This document shows positions 29,431 through 37,200 of a stretch of DNA of 42,308 nucleotides, piece after piece. Positions within the stretch are counted from its first letter, which is position 1, and each line of letters starts with the position of its first letter. The notes under the pieces were generated by a model. That model ran no database searches. It was not told the DNA's origin and saw only the letters and a program-made list of their open reading frames with translations. Location of the stretch: positions 1 to 42,308 of the forward strand of contig CAMTFK010000012.1 in assembly GCA_947071285.1 (NCBI GenBank), in the 5' to 3' direction. Both the position numbers and the translations under genes were made by a program. This DNA is from an uncultured Bacteroides sp. (GTDB lineage Bacteria; Bacteroidota; Bacteroidia; Bacteroidales; Bacteroidaceae).

Positions 29431-29778
29431 ATGAAAAAGACAAGAAGTAACACCTTCATTCTCGAAAAAGAAATCGCCTGGGAACCCGCAGGCGAAGGAG
29501 TAGTGCGCCAAATCATGGGCTACGACGGACAAGTGATGCTTGTAAAAGTGAAATTCGAGCAAGGTGCCATCGGCACACCGCACACCCATTATCATACACA
29601 AACCACCTACGTGGCAAGCGGTAAATTTGAATTTACCGTGAACGGTGAAAAACAAATAGTAGAAACCGGAGACGGCGTCTACATCGAACCGGATGCAGAA
29701 CATGGCTGTGTATGCTTGGAAGCAGGTATCCTGATAGACTGTTTCAGCCCCATGAGAGCCGATTTCCTAAAGCACTAA
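29431..29778 (+). CDS. kdgF: KdgF-like cupin (unsaturated galacturonate linearisation)
   Basis: The protein is a small single-domain cupin of 115 residues with no signal peptide, so it is cytoplasmic. The metal-site motif is GTPHTHYHTQTTYVASG, with His51, His53 and Gln57 as likely ligands and His91 (EHGCV) as the fourth; GDGVYIEPDAEHG forms the second cupin motif. KdgF proteins are known to turn 4,5-unsaturated galacturonate from pectin lyase or GH105 products into 5-keto-4-deoxyuronate, the entry point to the KduI/KduD pathway. This role fits exactly between GH105, the hexuronate transporter and two methylesterases. It stands alone on the plus strand among leftward genes and is convergent with the CE8 gene. 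KdgF is a family-level call, and another sugar-binding cupin role is possible. Confidence 0.75.
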   Translation: MKKTRSNTFILEKEIAWEPAGEGVVRQIMGYDGQVMLVKVKFEQGAIGTPHTHYHTQTTYVASGKFEFTVNGEKQIVETGDGVYIEPDAEHGCVCLEAGILIDCFSPMRADFLKH

Positions 29779-29781
29779 TAC

Positions 29782-29850
29782 CTTGTCGACAAGAAGTTAA
29801 GAGTTTGTCAACAGACTCTTAACTCTTTGTCGACAAACTCTTAACTCCTT
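29782..29850. repeat. Three tandem 22-bp units plus a partial fourth (array 2)
   Basis: Units start at 29782, 29804 and 29826, each exactly 22 bp; a fourth breaks off after CTTGT (29848–29852). Each is a 12-bp palindrome (CTTGTCGACAAG, TTTGTCAACAGA, TTTGTCGACAAA) plus a 10-bp core. Cores 2 and 3 are CTCTTAACTC; core 1 is AAGTTAAGAG, their reverse complement with one change. The period and the inverted core match array 1, though the sequences are unrelated. The array fills the 90-bp gap between the 3' ends of the cupin and CE8 genes. Confidence 0.88.
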
Positions 29851-29868
29851 GTAAGAGGCTGATAACCA

Positions 29869-30837
29869 TTACTTCGCAGGCTTCCAGTCGCTACACATTC
29901 CATAGATGTAGCTTAGCTCACTATATGGGGCTACTTCCTTTTTAGTCAACTGCTTCGCCCACTCCACACGACCAGCCGCCGAAGCACCTTCTCCCGTACT
30001 TCCGTACTCTGCATAACGGGCTGTTTTTTCATTTTCCACGTTTCCCCAGTTGTGCCACCCTTCGGGACGAATATGTTTTCCCATCTCACAGTTGATGAAT
30101 ACGGTAGCGGCATAGGGTCGCCAGGGACGCCCCAGGTATACTTTGTCCACTCCCGGTTCGGCAGTCAGCCTGCAATTTCTGAAAACATAGCCCACTGCAA
30201 TATCCTTGGGAGTGGAAGCTGCCGTGACATAAGAATTGGTTTTACTACGGATTTCACAATTCTCAAATAAGGCGGTAGAAGGGCCGAAGATGAAATCGGT
30301 GGTTCCTTCAATGTAGCAATCCACAAAATAGAGGCGCGTACCTGCAACACCTGTATAAACGGTATCCTGATTTCCCAAAAGGCGGCAATTTATAAATACC
30401 AGCTTGTCACCCTCCGTATGGAGTGCAACGGCCTGCCCCAGTCTGGCTGCATTATTTTCTATAGTCAGGTTCCTGAAAGTGATGCTGTTGCCCTGCACCT
30501 TCACGGTATAAGTACGGAAAGTTCCCATCTTATTAATATTGGCATGGTCATCATAGGTGATAATGGTATTTTCCACGCTTTCACCGATGAAATCCACATT
30601 CTGAATCCAAGACGGGACAATCACTTTCTCTTTATAAACGCCATTTTTTACCAGCACCGTTACTTTATAATCCATAAAAGCACGAATGCCTTCCATTGCT
30701 TCCGTCAGTGTACGATAGTCACCCGAACCATCGCGGGCTACTACAATCGTATCTTTCCATTGGGTCTGTGCCGACAACGGCATGATGCTCACAAGGAAAA
30801 GAGCGATACCGCATAAATAATAGGTCAGTCGTTTCAT
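29869..30837 (-). CDS. Pectin methylesterase, CE8
   Basis: The signal peptide (ending MPLSAQ) precedes a single right-handed β-helix domain of about 300 residues, the usual size for a bacterial CE8 enzyme. Hallmarks in order: GSGDYRTLTEAMEGI (about 36), LGQAVALHTEGDK (about 130), NQDTVYTG (about 157), GTTDFIFGPSTALFENC (about 180) and LGRPWRPYAATVF (about 238). The conserved Gln, both Asp and the Arg of the active site are present. It removes methyl esters from homogalacturonan oligomers in the periplasm. It begins 4 nt after the GH105 stop, so the two are one operon, GH105 first. It resembles the CE8 half of the fusion protein and may be its unfused relative. Confidence 0.95.
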   Translation of the reverse strand: MKRLTYYLCGIALFLVSIMPLSAQTQWKDTIVVARDGSGDYRTLTEAMEGIRAFMDYKVTVLVKNGVYKEKVIVPSWIQNVDFIGESVENTIITYDDHANINKMGTFRTYTVKVQGNSITFRNLTIENNAARLGQAVALHTEGDKLVFINCRLLGNQDTVYTGVAGTRLYFVDCYIEGTTDFIFGPSTALFENCEIRSKTNSYVTAASTPKDIAVGYVFRNCRLTAEPGVDKVYLGRPWRPYAATVFINCEMGKHIRPEGWHNWGNVENEKTARYAEYGSTGEGASAAGRVEWAKQLTKKEVAPYSELSYIYGMCSDWKPAK

Positions 30838-30841
30838 AGCT

Positions 30842-32062
30842 TTATTTCTGATTTACGATTTCCCTTACCTGTTGCAGACGCTCCCACTCCAGGCTTGCCA
30901 TGATAAACGGACCTACTGCCTTGGGGTCATTACTACGGATTGTTTCATTTATATAATAGGTGTAATCGCCCATACGATAGTTCTTACCACCCAAACCGGC
31001 AACAGCACAAGCTTTGGTAATAGTCACCACACCGTCTTTATCCACTTCGATAAAGTTATCGAGAATACCTTTATAGCCTTTCAAAGCTACTTCCAGATAA
31101 GATTTATCAATATAGCCTTTACGCACAGCCTTGAACAAGGCATATACGAACATGGTAGAACAGGAAGACTCCAGATAGTTGCCCTCTTCACCGCTCTTAT
31201 CCAGCACCTGATACCATAAACCTGTCTTCGGATCTTGTATACGTTTCACTTGGGCAGCAATGTTATTCAGGATAACCAGCATGGAATCACGTCCGGCCTC
31301 ATGCTTTGGAATAAAATCCAGTGCATCTACAAATGCCATAGCATACCAACCCATAGCACGTCCCCAACTGTGTTGCGATTGTCCTGTAGCAGGATCAGCC
31401 CAACGTTCCTTGCGGCTTACATCACATGCATGACGATAAAGTCCGTTTTTCGGATCGTATGTATGGCGCGCCACCGTAATGAACTGATTTACAATATCCG
31501 GATAATCCTGCACGCGGTCATTGCGGAAAGCATATTCAGCATAGAATGGTGCACCCATATAGATACCGTCCAGCCACATCTGGTTCGGATAAATCTTTTT
31601 GTGCCAGAAACCACCATCTTCATTACGCGGATGCGTATCGATCTGGCTGCGCAGCAAATCAATGGCTTTCTTATATTTCTCATCCTTCGTCTGTTCATAA
31701 ATGCGGAACAGGAACTTTCCCGAATTCAGGCGGTCAATGTTATATTCATGCAGTTTATAAGTTTCAATGCTTCCGTCCTTGTGTATCATTGTGTCTGCAT
31801 AAGCCAGGGCATAGTCGAACATTTTCTTGTCCCCGTACGTATCATATACATCCAGCATGGCTTGCAATTCCAATCCGTGACAATAGTCCCATTTCAGTTT
31901 CGGCTGGAAATCCAACTGCCAGGACTCCGGGCAACGAATCATTTCCGATTCTACCATACGCACCGACCATGGTTGCTTATCGCTTACCTTCTGAGCAGCC
32001 AAATGGGTGGAGCAAATCAATGCTCCCATAACAAAAGTTTTACAAAGTAGATTGTTCATCAT
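30842..32062 (-). CDS. GH105 unsaturated rhamnogalacturonyl hydrolase
   Basis: The frame is open to 32125, but the Met-Met at 32062/32059 starts a plausible signal peptide (MMNNLLCKTFVMGALICSTHLAAQ), so 32062 is preferred. The body is an (α/α)6-barrel: WDYCHGLELQAMLDVYDTYGD, GGFWHKKIYPNQMWLDGIYMGAPFYAEYA with the likely catalytic Asp near residue 164, HSWGRAMGWYAMAFVDALDFIP, and LESSCSTMFVYALFKAVRKGYI. GH105 enzymes hydrate and cleave the unsaturated galacturonate that lyases leave at the non-reducing end of pectin oligomers. The product is what the transporter and cupin next door would handle. A TATCTTTG promoter box lies 45 nt upstream on this strand, next to a palindromic operator candidate. 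Confidence 0.95.
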   Translation of the reverse strand: MMNNLLCKTFVMGALICSTHLAAQKVSDKQPWSVRMVESEMIRCPESWQLDFQPKLKWDYCHGLELQAMLDVYDTYGDKKMFDYALAYADTMIHKDGSIETYKLHEYNIDRLNSGKFLFRIYEQTKDEKYKKAIDLLRSQIDTHPRNEDGGFWHKKIYPNQMWLDGIYMGAPFYAEYAFRNDRVQDYPDIVNQFITVARHTYDPKNGLYRHACDVSRKERWADPATGQSQHSWGRAMGWYAMAFVDALDFIPKHEAGRDSMLVILNNIAAQVKRIQDPKTGLWYQVLDKSGEEGNYLESSCSTMFVYALFKAVRKGYIDKSYLEVALKGYKGILDNFIEVDKDGVVTITKACAVAGLGGKNYRMGDYTYYINETIRSNDPKAVGPFIMASLEWERLQQVREIVNQK

Positions 32063-32106
32063 TATGTTCTTGTTTTTAGGTATATAGATTATTTTAAGTA
32101 ATGTGA

Positions 32107-32114
32107 CAAAGATA
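32107..32114 (-). promoter_or_regulatory. -7 box TATCTTTG for the GH105–CE8 operon
   Basis: On the minus strand this is TATCTTTG, an exact TAnnTTTG match, 44 nt before the chosen GH105 start. The -33 position (about 32134–32137) has no TTTG; a palindrome at 32141–32156 lies just upstream of it, where an activator would bind. Confidence 0.6.
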
Positions 32115-32140
32115 GCGGTTCTCACCTAATCCGTTGTGTA

Positions 32141-32156
32141 CTTTTCGACCGAAAAG
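32141..32156. promoter_or_regulatory. Operator candidate CTTTTCG-AC-CGAAAAG
   Basis: The two 7-bp arms are perfect inverted copies around a 2-bp centre. The site is in the 301-bp divergent gap between GH105 and the transporter, beside the GH105 promoter. It shares the TTTTCG/CGAnAA form with the two dyads at 32192–32229. A LacI- or GntR-type regulator is possible; none is encoded in the window. Confidence 0.5.
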
Positions 32157-32191
32157 GTGCATTATTTATTTTCGTCCTCCACAAACTTACT

Positions 32192-32229
32192 TTTTCGTGT
32201 ACGAGAACAACCGTTTTCGTGCGCGATAA
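32192..32229. promoter_or_regulatory. Two operator-like dyads 22 bp apart
   Basis: TTTTCGTGTACGAGAA (32192–32207) and TTTTCGTGCGCGATAA (32214–32229) are 16-bp imperfect dyads that share TTTTCGTG and start 22 bp apart, about two helical turns, so bound dimers would sit on the same face of the DNA. They lie about 65 bp upstream of the transporter's -33 element. Confidence 0.5.
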
Positions 32230-32292
32230 CGAGTTTTTTTGCTATTTATTTGCATTTGAAACAAAAAATGCAGGAAAATAGACGAAATTTGT

Positions 32293-32323
32293 ATTGATAT
32301 ACATCAAATAATGTGTATTTTTG
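32293..32323 (+). promoter_or_regulatory. Promoter of the hexuronate transporter gene
   Basis: A -33 element ATTG (32293–32296) is followed after 19 bp by TATTTTTG (32316–32323), a full match to the Bacteroides -7 consensus TAnnTTTG. The predicted start near 32330 gives a 5' leader of about 34 nt before the ATG at 32364. Confidence 0.65.
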
Positions 32324-32363
32324 GCCCCAGAAATAAGAATTAATAATTTTAAATCAACGTATC

Positions 32364-33878
32364 ATGAGTTTAAATCAAAATGCAGTGGGAAAGATGACCA
32401 ACTACAGATGGACCATCTGTGCCATGTTATTTTTTGCGACAACAGTAAACTACCTTGACCGTCAGGTGTTGTCATTGACGTGGGATGAGTTCATCAAACC
32501 CGAATTCCACTGGGACGAATCACACTACGGAACAATCACTTCTGTCTTCTCTATTGTTTATGCGGTCTGCATGTTATTTGCCGGTCGCTTCATTGACTGG
32601 ATGGGTACTAAGAAAGGTTTCCTCTGGGCTATCGGTGTATGGTCGGCAGGTGCTTGTCTTCACGCTCTTTGCGGTATTGTAACCGAGCATTTCGTAGGTT
32701 TGCACAGCGCAGCCGAACTAATGGGGGCTACGGGTGATGTAGTGGTGACAATCGCAACTATCAGTATGTACTGTTTCCTTGCTGCCCGTTGCGTACTGGC
32801 ACTCGGTGAGGCTGGTAACTTCCCCGCAGCTATCAAAGTAACTGCCGAATATTTCCCAAAGAAAGACCGTGCATATGCTACTTCTATCTTTAATGCCGGT
32901 GCTTCTATCGGTGCTTTGGTTGCTCCGTTGACTATTCCTTTGCTTGCCAAAGCATGGGGCTGGGAAATGGCTTTCATTGTAATTGGTGGTCTCGGATTTA
33001 TCTGGATGGGATTCTGGGTATTTATGTATTCCAAACCTTCTGAAAGCAAGCACGTGAACAAAGCTGAGCTTGAATACATCGAACAAGATAAGCATGAAGA
33101 AGGCGCAGCTCCGGTTGTAGAAGAAAAGGATGAGAAAAAGATGAAATTCTGGCAATGTTTCAGCTATAAACAAACCTGGGCATTTGCTTTCGGTAAGTTC
33201 ATGACTGACGGTGTATGGTGGTTCTTCCTGTTCTGGACTCCTTCCTATCTGAATACACAGTTCGGTATCAAAACTTCCGAAGGATTAGGTATCGCACTGA
33301 TCTTCACTCTGTATGCCATCACAATGCTTTCAATCTATGGTGGTAAACTACCTACCATCATTATGAATAGAACCGGATTGAATCCCTATGCAGCACGTAT
33401 GCGTGCAATGTTGATTTTCGCATTCTTCCCGCTGGTAGTGTTATTAGCACAACCTCTGGGTACAATTTCACCGTGGTTGCCGGTTATCATGATTGGTATC
33501 GGTGGTGCAGCTCACCAATCCTGGTCTGCCAATATCTTCTCTACTGTAAGTGATATGTTCCCGAGAGCAGCAATTGCAAGTATCACTGGTATCGGTGGTA
33601 TGGCTGGTGGTTTTGGTTCTATGATTCTTCAGAAAGTAGCAGGTAACTTGTTTGTATACTCATCCGGAAGTACGATAGTAGACGGAAAAGAAGTCGAAAT
33701 GACTCATGACTTATTAGAGCAAGGTGCACAGTTCGTACGCCCTGCCATGGAATTCATGGGATTCTCCGGTAAACCGGCAGGATACTTCATTATCTTCTGC
33801 GTATGTGCAGTAGCTTATCTAATTGGTTGGATCGTAATGAAGGCGTTAGTTCCGAAGTACAAACCTATTACATTGTAA
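32364..33878 (+). CDS. exuT: MFS hexuronate transporter, ExuT-like
   Basis: This is an inner-membrane permease of 504 residues with about 12 membrane helices and a charged cytoplasmic loop in the middle (EEGAAPVVEEKDEKKMKF). The start (MTNYRWTICAMLFFATTVNYLDRQVLSLTWDEF) is the hallmark of the anion:cation symporter branch that holds ExuT and GudP; the MFS signature FAGRFIDWMGTKKGF follows, and LALGEAGNFPAAIKVTAEYFPKKDRAYATSIFNAGASIGA is the ExuT-type helix 4–5 motif. It would bring galacturonate or its unsaturated form from periplasm to cytoplasm, between the periplasmic GH105 and the cytoplasmic cupin. A transporter of the same type lies next to the homogalacturonan PUL of B. thetaiotaomicron, as I recall. 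It is a one-gene unit with its own promoter and terminator. Confidence 0.9.
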   Translation: MSLNQNAVGKMTNYRWTICAMLFFATTVNYLDRQVLSLTWDEFIKPEFHWDESHYGTITSVFSIVYAVCMLFAGRFIDWMGTKKGFLWAIGVWSAGACLHALCGIVTEHFVGLHSAAELMGATGDVVVTIATISMYCFLAARCVLALGEAGNFPAAIKVTAEYFPKKDRAYATSIFNAGASIGALVAPLTIPLLAKAWGWEMAFIVIGGLGFIWMGFWVFMYSKPSESKHVNKAELEYIEQDKHEEGAAPVVEEKDEKKMKFWQCFSYKQTWAFAFGKFMTDGVWWFFLFWTPSYLNTQFGIKTSEGLGIALIFTLYAITMLSIYGGKLPTIIMNRTGLNPYAARMRAMLIFAFFPLVVLLAQPLGTISPWLPVIMIGIGGAAHQSWSANIFSTVSDMFPRAAIASITGIGGMAGGFGSMILQKVAGNLFVYSSGSTIVDGKEVEMTHDLLEQGAQFVRPAMEFMGFSGKPAGYFIIFCVCAVAYLIGWIVMKALVPKYKPITL

Positions 33879-33906
33879 TAATATACCGTAATAGTATAAA
33901 ATAGCA

Positions 33907-33939
33907 AAAGGTGCTCCTCCTCATGAGGGCACCTTTTTT
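33907..33939 (+). terminator. Rho-independent terminator of the transporter gene
   Basis: AAAGGTGC (33907–33914) pairs with GCACCTTT (33929–33936); CCTC/GAGG inside extends the stem. Six T follow the stem base (33934–33939). It lies 29 nt after the stop codon. Confidence 0.85.
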
Positions 33940-33968
33940 AATATATATAAATACGAAACGTACAGGCA

Positions 33969-34037
33969 CAAAAAAAGCCCCTTCTCACGAAGCGACTCTC
34001 TTCGGCACTCTCCTGTGAAAACATGAACCTCGGCATA
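33969..34037 (-). ncRNA. Candidate small RNA 2, about 70 nt
   Basis: On the minus strand, TAAATTTG (34051–34044) fits the -7 consensus and would start transcription near 34037. The transcript ends in a hairpin with 9-base arms (AGTCGCTTC / GAAGGGGCT, one mismatch, one G·T pair), a GTGA loop and seven T (33976–33970). There is no open reading frame of note. It could also be the distal part of a longer transcript from candidate 1. No Rfam family was recognised. Confidence 0.4.
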
Positions 34038-34096
34038 CTTTAGCAAATTTACCTCAAACAGCCCATATAGATACAGGAGCGCAATAACTTTAAGAT

Positions 34097-34123
34097 GAAA
34101 AAAAGGGAAGTCTCACGACTTCC
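34097..34123 (-). terminator. Strong terminator, GGAAGTC-GTGA-GACTTCC plus T-run
   Basis: The two 7-bp arms (34123–34117 and 34112–34106) match perfectly around a GTGA (GNRA-type) loop, and the T-run on the minus strand comes from A at 34104–34098. It ends small RNA 1 and also transcripts from the tat–helicase genes. The 385-bp gap 33879–34263 otherwise holds only the transporter terminator and small RNA 2. Confidence 0.85.
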
Positions 34124-34165
34124 ACAATTCTTCTAACCTTAAATCTAAATCTCTATGAAAAAAAC
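34098..34165 (-). ncRNA. Candidate small RNA 1, about 68 nt
   Basis: On the minus strand, TATATTTG (34179–34172) is an exact -7 box, so a transcript would begin near 34165. It ends in a perfect 7-bp hairpin with a GTGA loop and seven T. The body (about 34150–34125) is A/T-rich and non-coding. The whole module, box to terminator, looks like a free-standing small-RNA gene, and I have the impression of similar modules elsewhere in Bacteroides genomes, but could not verify this. Alternatively it is just the 3' end of the helicase transcript. Confidence 0.5.
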
Positions 34166-34263
34166 GTTCGGCAAATATAGGGGTTTATCGTATATGAAGA
34201 TATTAATAAAAGATATAAAGAAATGAGGAACATTTAAGATTTACTAAATGATGGCAGTAAGCC

Positions 34264-37200
34264 TTAGAGAACCGCATCCAGCAGGTCGGCGTAGATAGGA
34301 TTTTGTCGTAACAAATGAGGTACTCCTGTCATAAACAGTTGCTTACGGGCACGCGTAAGAGCTACGTTCAATTTACGGTCAATCCAGACTCCCCCTTCTT
34401 CCGTAAGATTAGCAAGGAATTTTAGTTGATAAGTACGGTTCACACAGAAGGAATAAATAATCACATCTCGCTCGCTCCCCTGAAAACGTTCGACAGTATC
34501 CACCAAAATATCGCCCAAAGCCGGCACGCCTAAAGCTGCTATCTCGCTCTTAATAAGGGCTATCTGGCTACGATAGGGAGTGATGACACCCAATGTCAGA
34601 GCAGGTTGAAAGTCAAAACCGGCAGCCTCGTATTGCCGATAGACAGCGATAGCTAACCGGGCTACAAGCTGGGCTTCGAAATGATTCGTCTTTGCCGATT
34701 GTGAAGCAGCCTCCGCCACAGAGGGGAGGAAAGCCACGCGACGCACCAGTATGTCCGCAAACTCATCGTCTTCCAATCCCGGAGCAAGTGTAAGTTCACC
34801 TTGTTGATGCGGCAACCCGACAGCCTCCAATAGTCCGCCATAAAAAGCACGGTTGGGGAATCGGGCTATTTCCACGTTCATACGTCCTTGGCGACAAAGA
34901 ATGTCATGGAAGTGATTAGTGGTGAGTGATAAGTGATTAGTAGCGCTGGCTACTTTCCGGTAGAGGCGTTCGAAAAGGGAATCCTTCAGGTTGTGCAGGC
35001 CGATACTATGCAGACAGTCCTCACAGACTTCAGATTGGGATTCGGATTGGAGCACAACGGCAGGCAGTTGTTTATGGTCGCCGATAAGGATAAACTTGCC
35101 GATAGCATTGCTGCCCGCCATATTCCGGGCACAGAGAAGTCCCAACAGTTGCGGCTCCAATATTTGGGTGGCCTCATCCACAATAGCCACATCAAAAGTC
35201 TTCAGGCGGAAAAGTTCTGTTTTAGAAGAGAATGTGGAGACAGTGCCGACAAAAACACGACAACGGTCTATCCGCGCATGTACTTCACGGCGTGTGGAAC
35301 AGGGTTCCAGCACATTCTCTATCAAATGGGAACGGAAAGGAGGGTCACAGGACAGTTCACTCCCGATACGGATAAAGTCAATCCCAGGCGTTATGGCAGA
35401 GAGGGTCTTACAGATTTCATCTACTGCACGATTCGTATATGAAAGCAGCAATATTTGTTTTCCTTCACGATAGAAGGCTTCCACCATGCCTCTCAGGGCA
35501 CGGGAGGTTTTTCCGGTGCCCGGAGGACCTACCAGAAGGAAATAATCTTTTGCCGCCTGAGCTTTCAGGGTAATACGGGAGAAATCATCCGGGGCGGCCG
35601 CAATGCGGGCATCGAAAGAGGCATCGAACTCAGGTTCACGTTGGAATAGCAATAAATCCCTACGATTCTTGTTTGCAGAAAGAAAAGCGGAAAGCCCCAG
35701 ATACATACTGCGAAAAGAAGTATCCATAAAATCGTGCTCTATGGCATAACGGCTGTCAAGAGGAAGCACGGAAGTATTTTGTTGCGAAGCACGAAGACGT
35801 ATGCGGATGTCCCGGTCAGTGATTCGCTCTATATTTCCTTTGAATACCATTTTATTGGTTACATTATCTGCATCGTTATTACGCTGATACAGGACAATGG
35901 CATCGCCCTCGCGGAAATTCGGCAGGGCTTGAGGGGAGCGGGCAAATGTTGATTCACTCCTACAGGTGTCGTGTCCTGCATCATGATTCGTCCGTGCCAA
36001 TACAAGATATGCCTTATGCAAATCTGCGGCATGGTTCTCCTTGATTGTCAGGTCATATAATATCTCTCCCGCTTCACATTTCTCTTCAAGCGTAGAAAGC
36101 CACAAGGCAGCAGCGCCTGCACGCCCTTCATAGTCAATATCTCCCGATTTGGAGGTGTACAATTCCTTTGTGATGAAGTTGTACAGCGTATAGAAATAGC
36201 ACTGCTCCAGCGGAGTAAGTGTCCGGATGCGTTGTGTCACTGCATCAATAGACGGATAAAGGAAACGCTTCCACAGCGTATTGTCCAAATGGCGTTCATT
36301 TAGTGTATCCGGATTAATATCTTTCAACCGCTCCGCCGTGTAATGCGGACTGTTACGCAGTTGCATGCCATATTCATTCGCCACAATCCGGTTGCGTACA
36401 TCCATCACGCGCCGCACCATCGCCCACGACGGACGGGCAGGATACAACAACGGATAACGCGTATACAGTAGATACGCTTTTACCTTGTGGTGGTCCATTC
36501 CCATGGAATATTCCAGCACCGCCTGATAGAGCAGCATCTGCACTTTATTATTTTCTTTTGGCTCCACTTTACCCCGGATGGAGTATTCGTCTGCTTTACC
36601 CGACTTCATTTCTATGAAAGAAGACATGTTACGCTGCATATAGTCCAAACGCCCCTGTAAGCCCAGTGCTTCGCAAATATACGTAGGTTCCAGCACCGCA
36701 TCGGTCTTATCCAGTTCATAGCCGGGAGCACGAAATGTCTCCGTCACGGTCTGCCTGATATGGTCAAAGTGCCGCTTACAATCAGCAAAAAATTCCTTTT
36801 CCTTCTCCCTGTCCAGCAGGTCGGCACAAGCAGCCAGTTCGATGGAATAAGTGCGGAAGGCTTTTTTCATACAAGTCAGATAGTCCGGTTCCTCTTTGGC
36901 ATAAATCCATTCGTCCAGGAAAAGATTGGCAATGTTACCAAGCAAGAGAGGGCGTGTATTATCAGGAGTCTGCAAGCGTGCCAGCAGATAATTGGCGGGA
37001 TGGTGTCCATAGTCTTTGAAGCACTCCGCAAGTGAACTGATATCCAGCAGATAATCAGGTTCGAGAATAATGAAGGAAGGCGTCAGTATGCCCGCCTCGT
37101 CCACAGCCACATCGAGCAGGTTGACCTGTGCATGGCGCCATAGCAGTTGGCAGGTTTCAGCAAACTCCTCATTCACCTGCGGCACATTATAGCGCACGCG

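Noticed and set aside
31235..32050. 271-residue plus-strand ORF opposite GH105
   Set aside because: It is antisense to GH105, whose catalytic motifs are intact; the shadow protein has no recognisable domain.
34155..34226. 23-residue ORF on the plus strand (MKKTFGKYRGLSYM...)
   Set aside because: It overlaps the opposite-strand promoter and small-RNA candidate, has no recognisable feature and no plausible promoter of its own.
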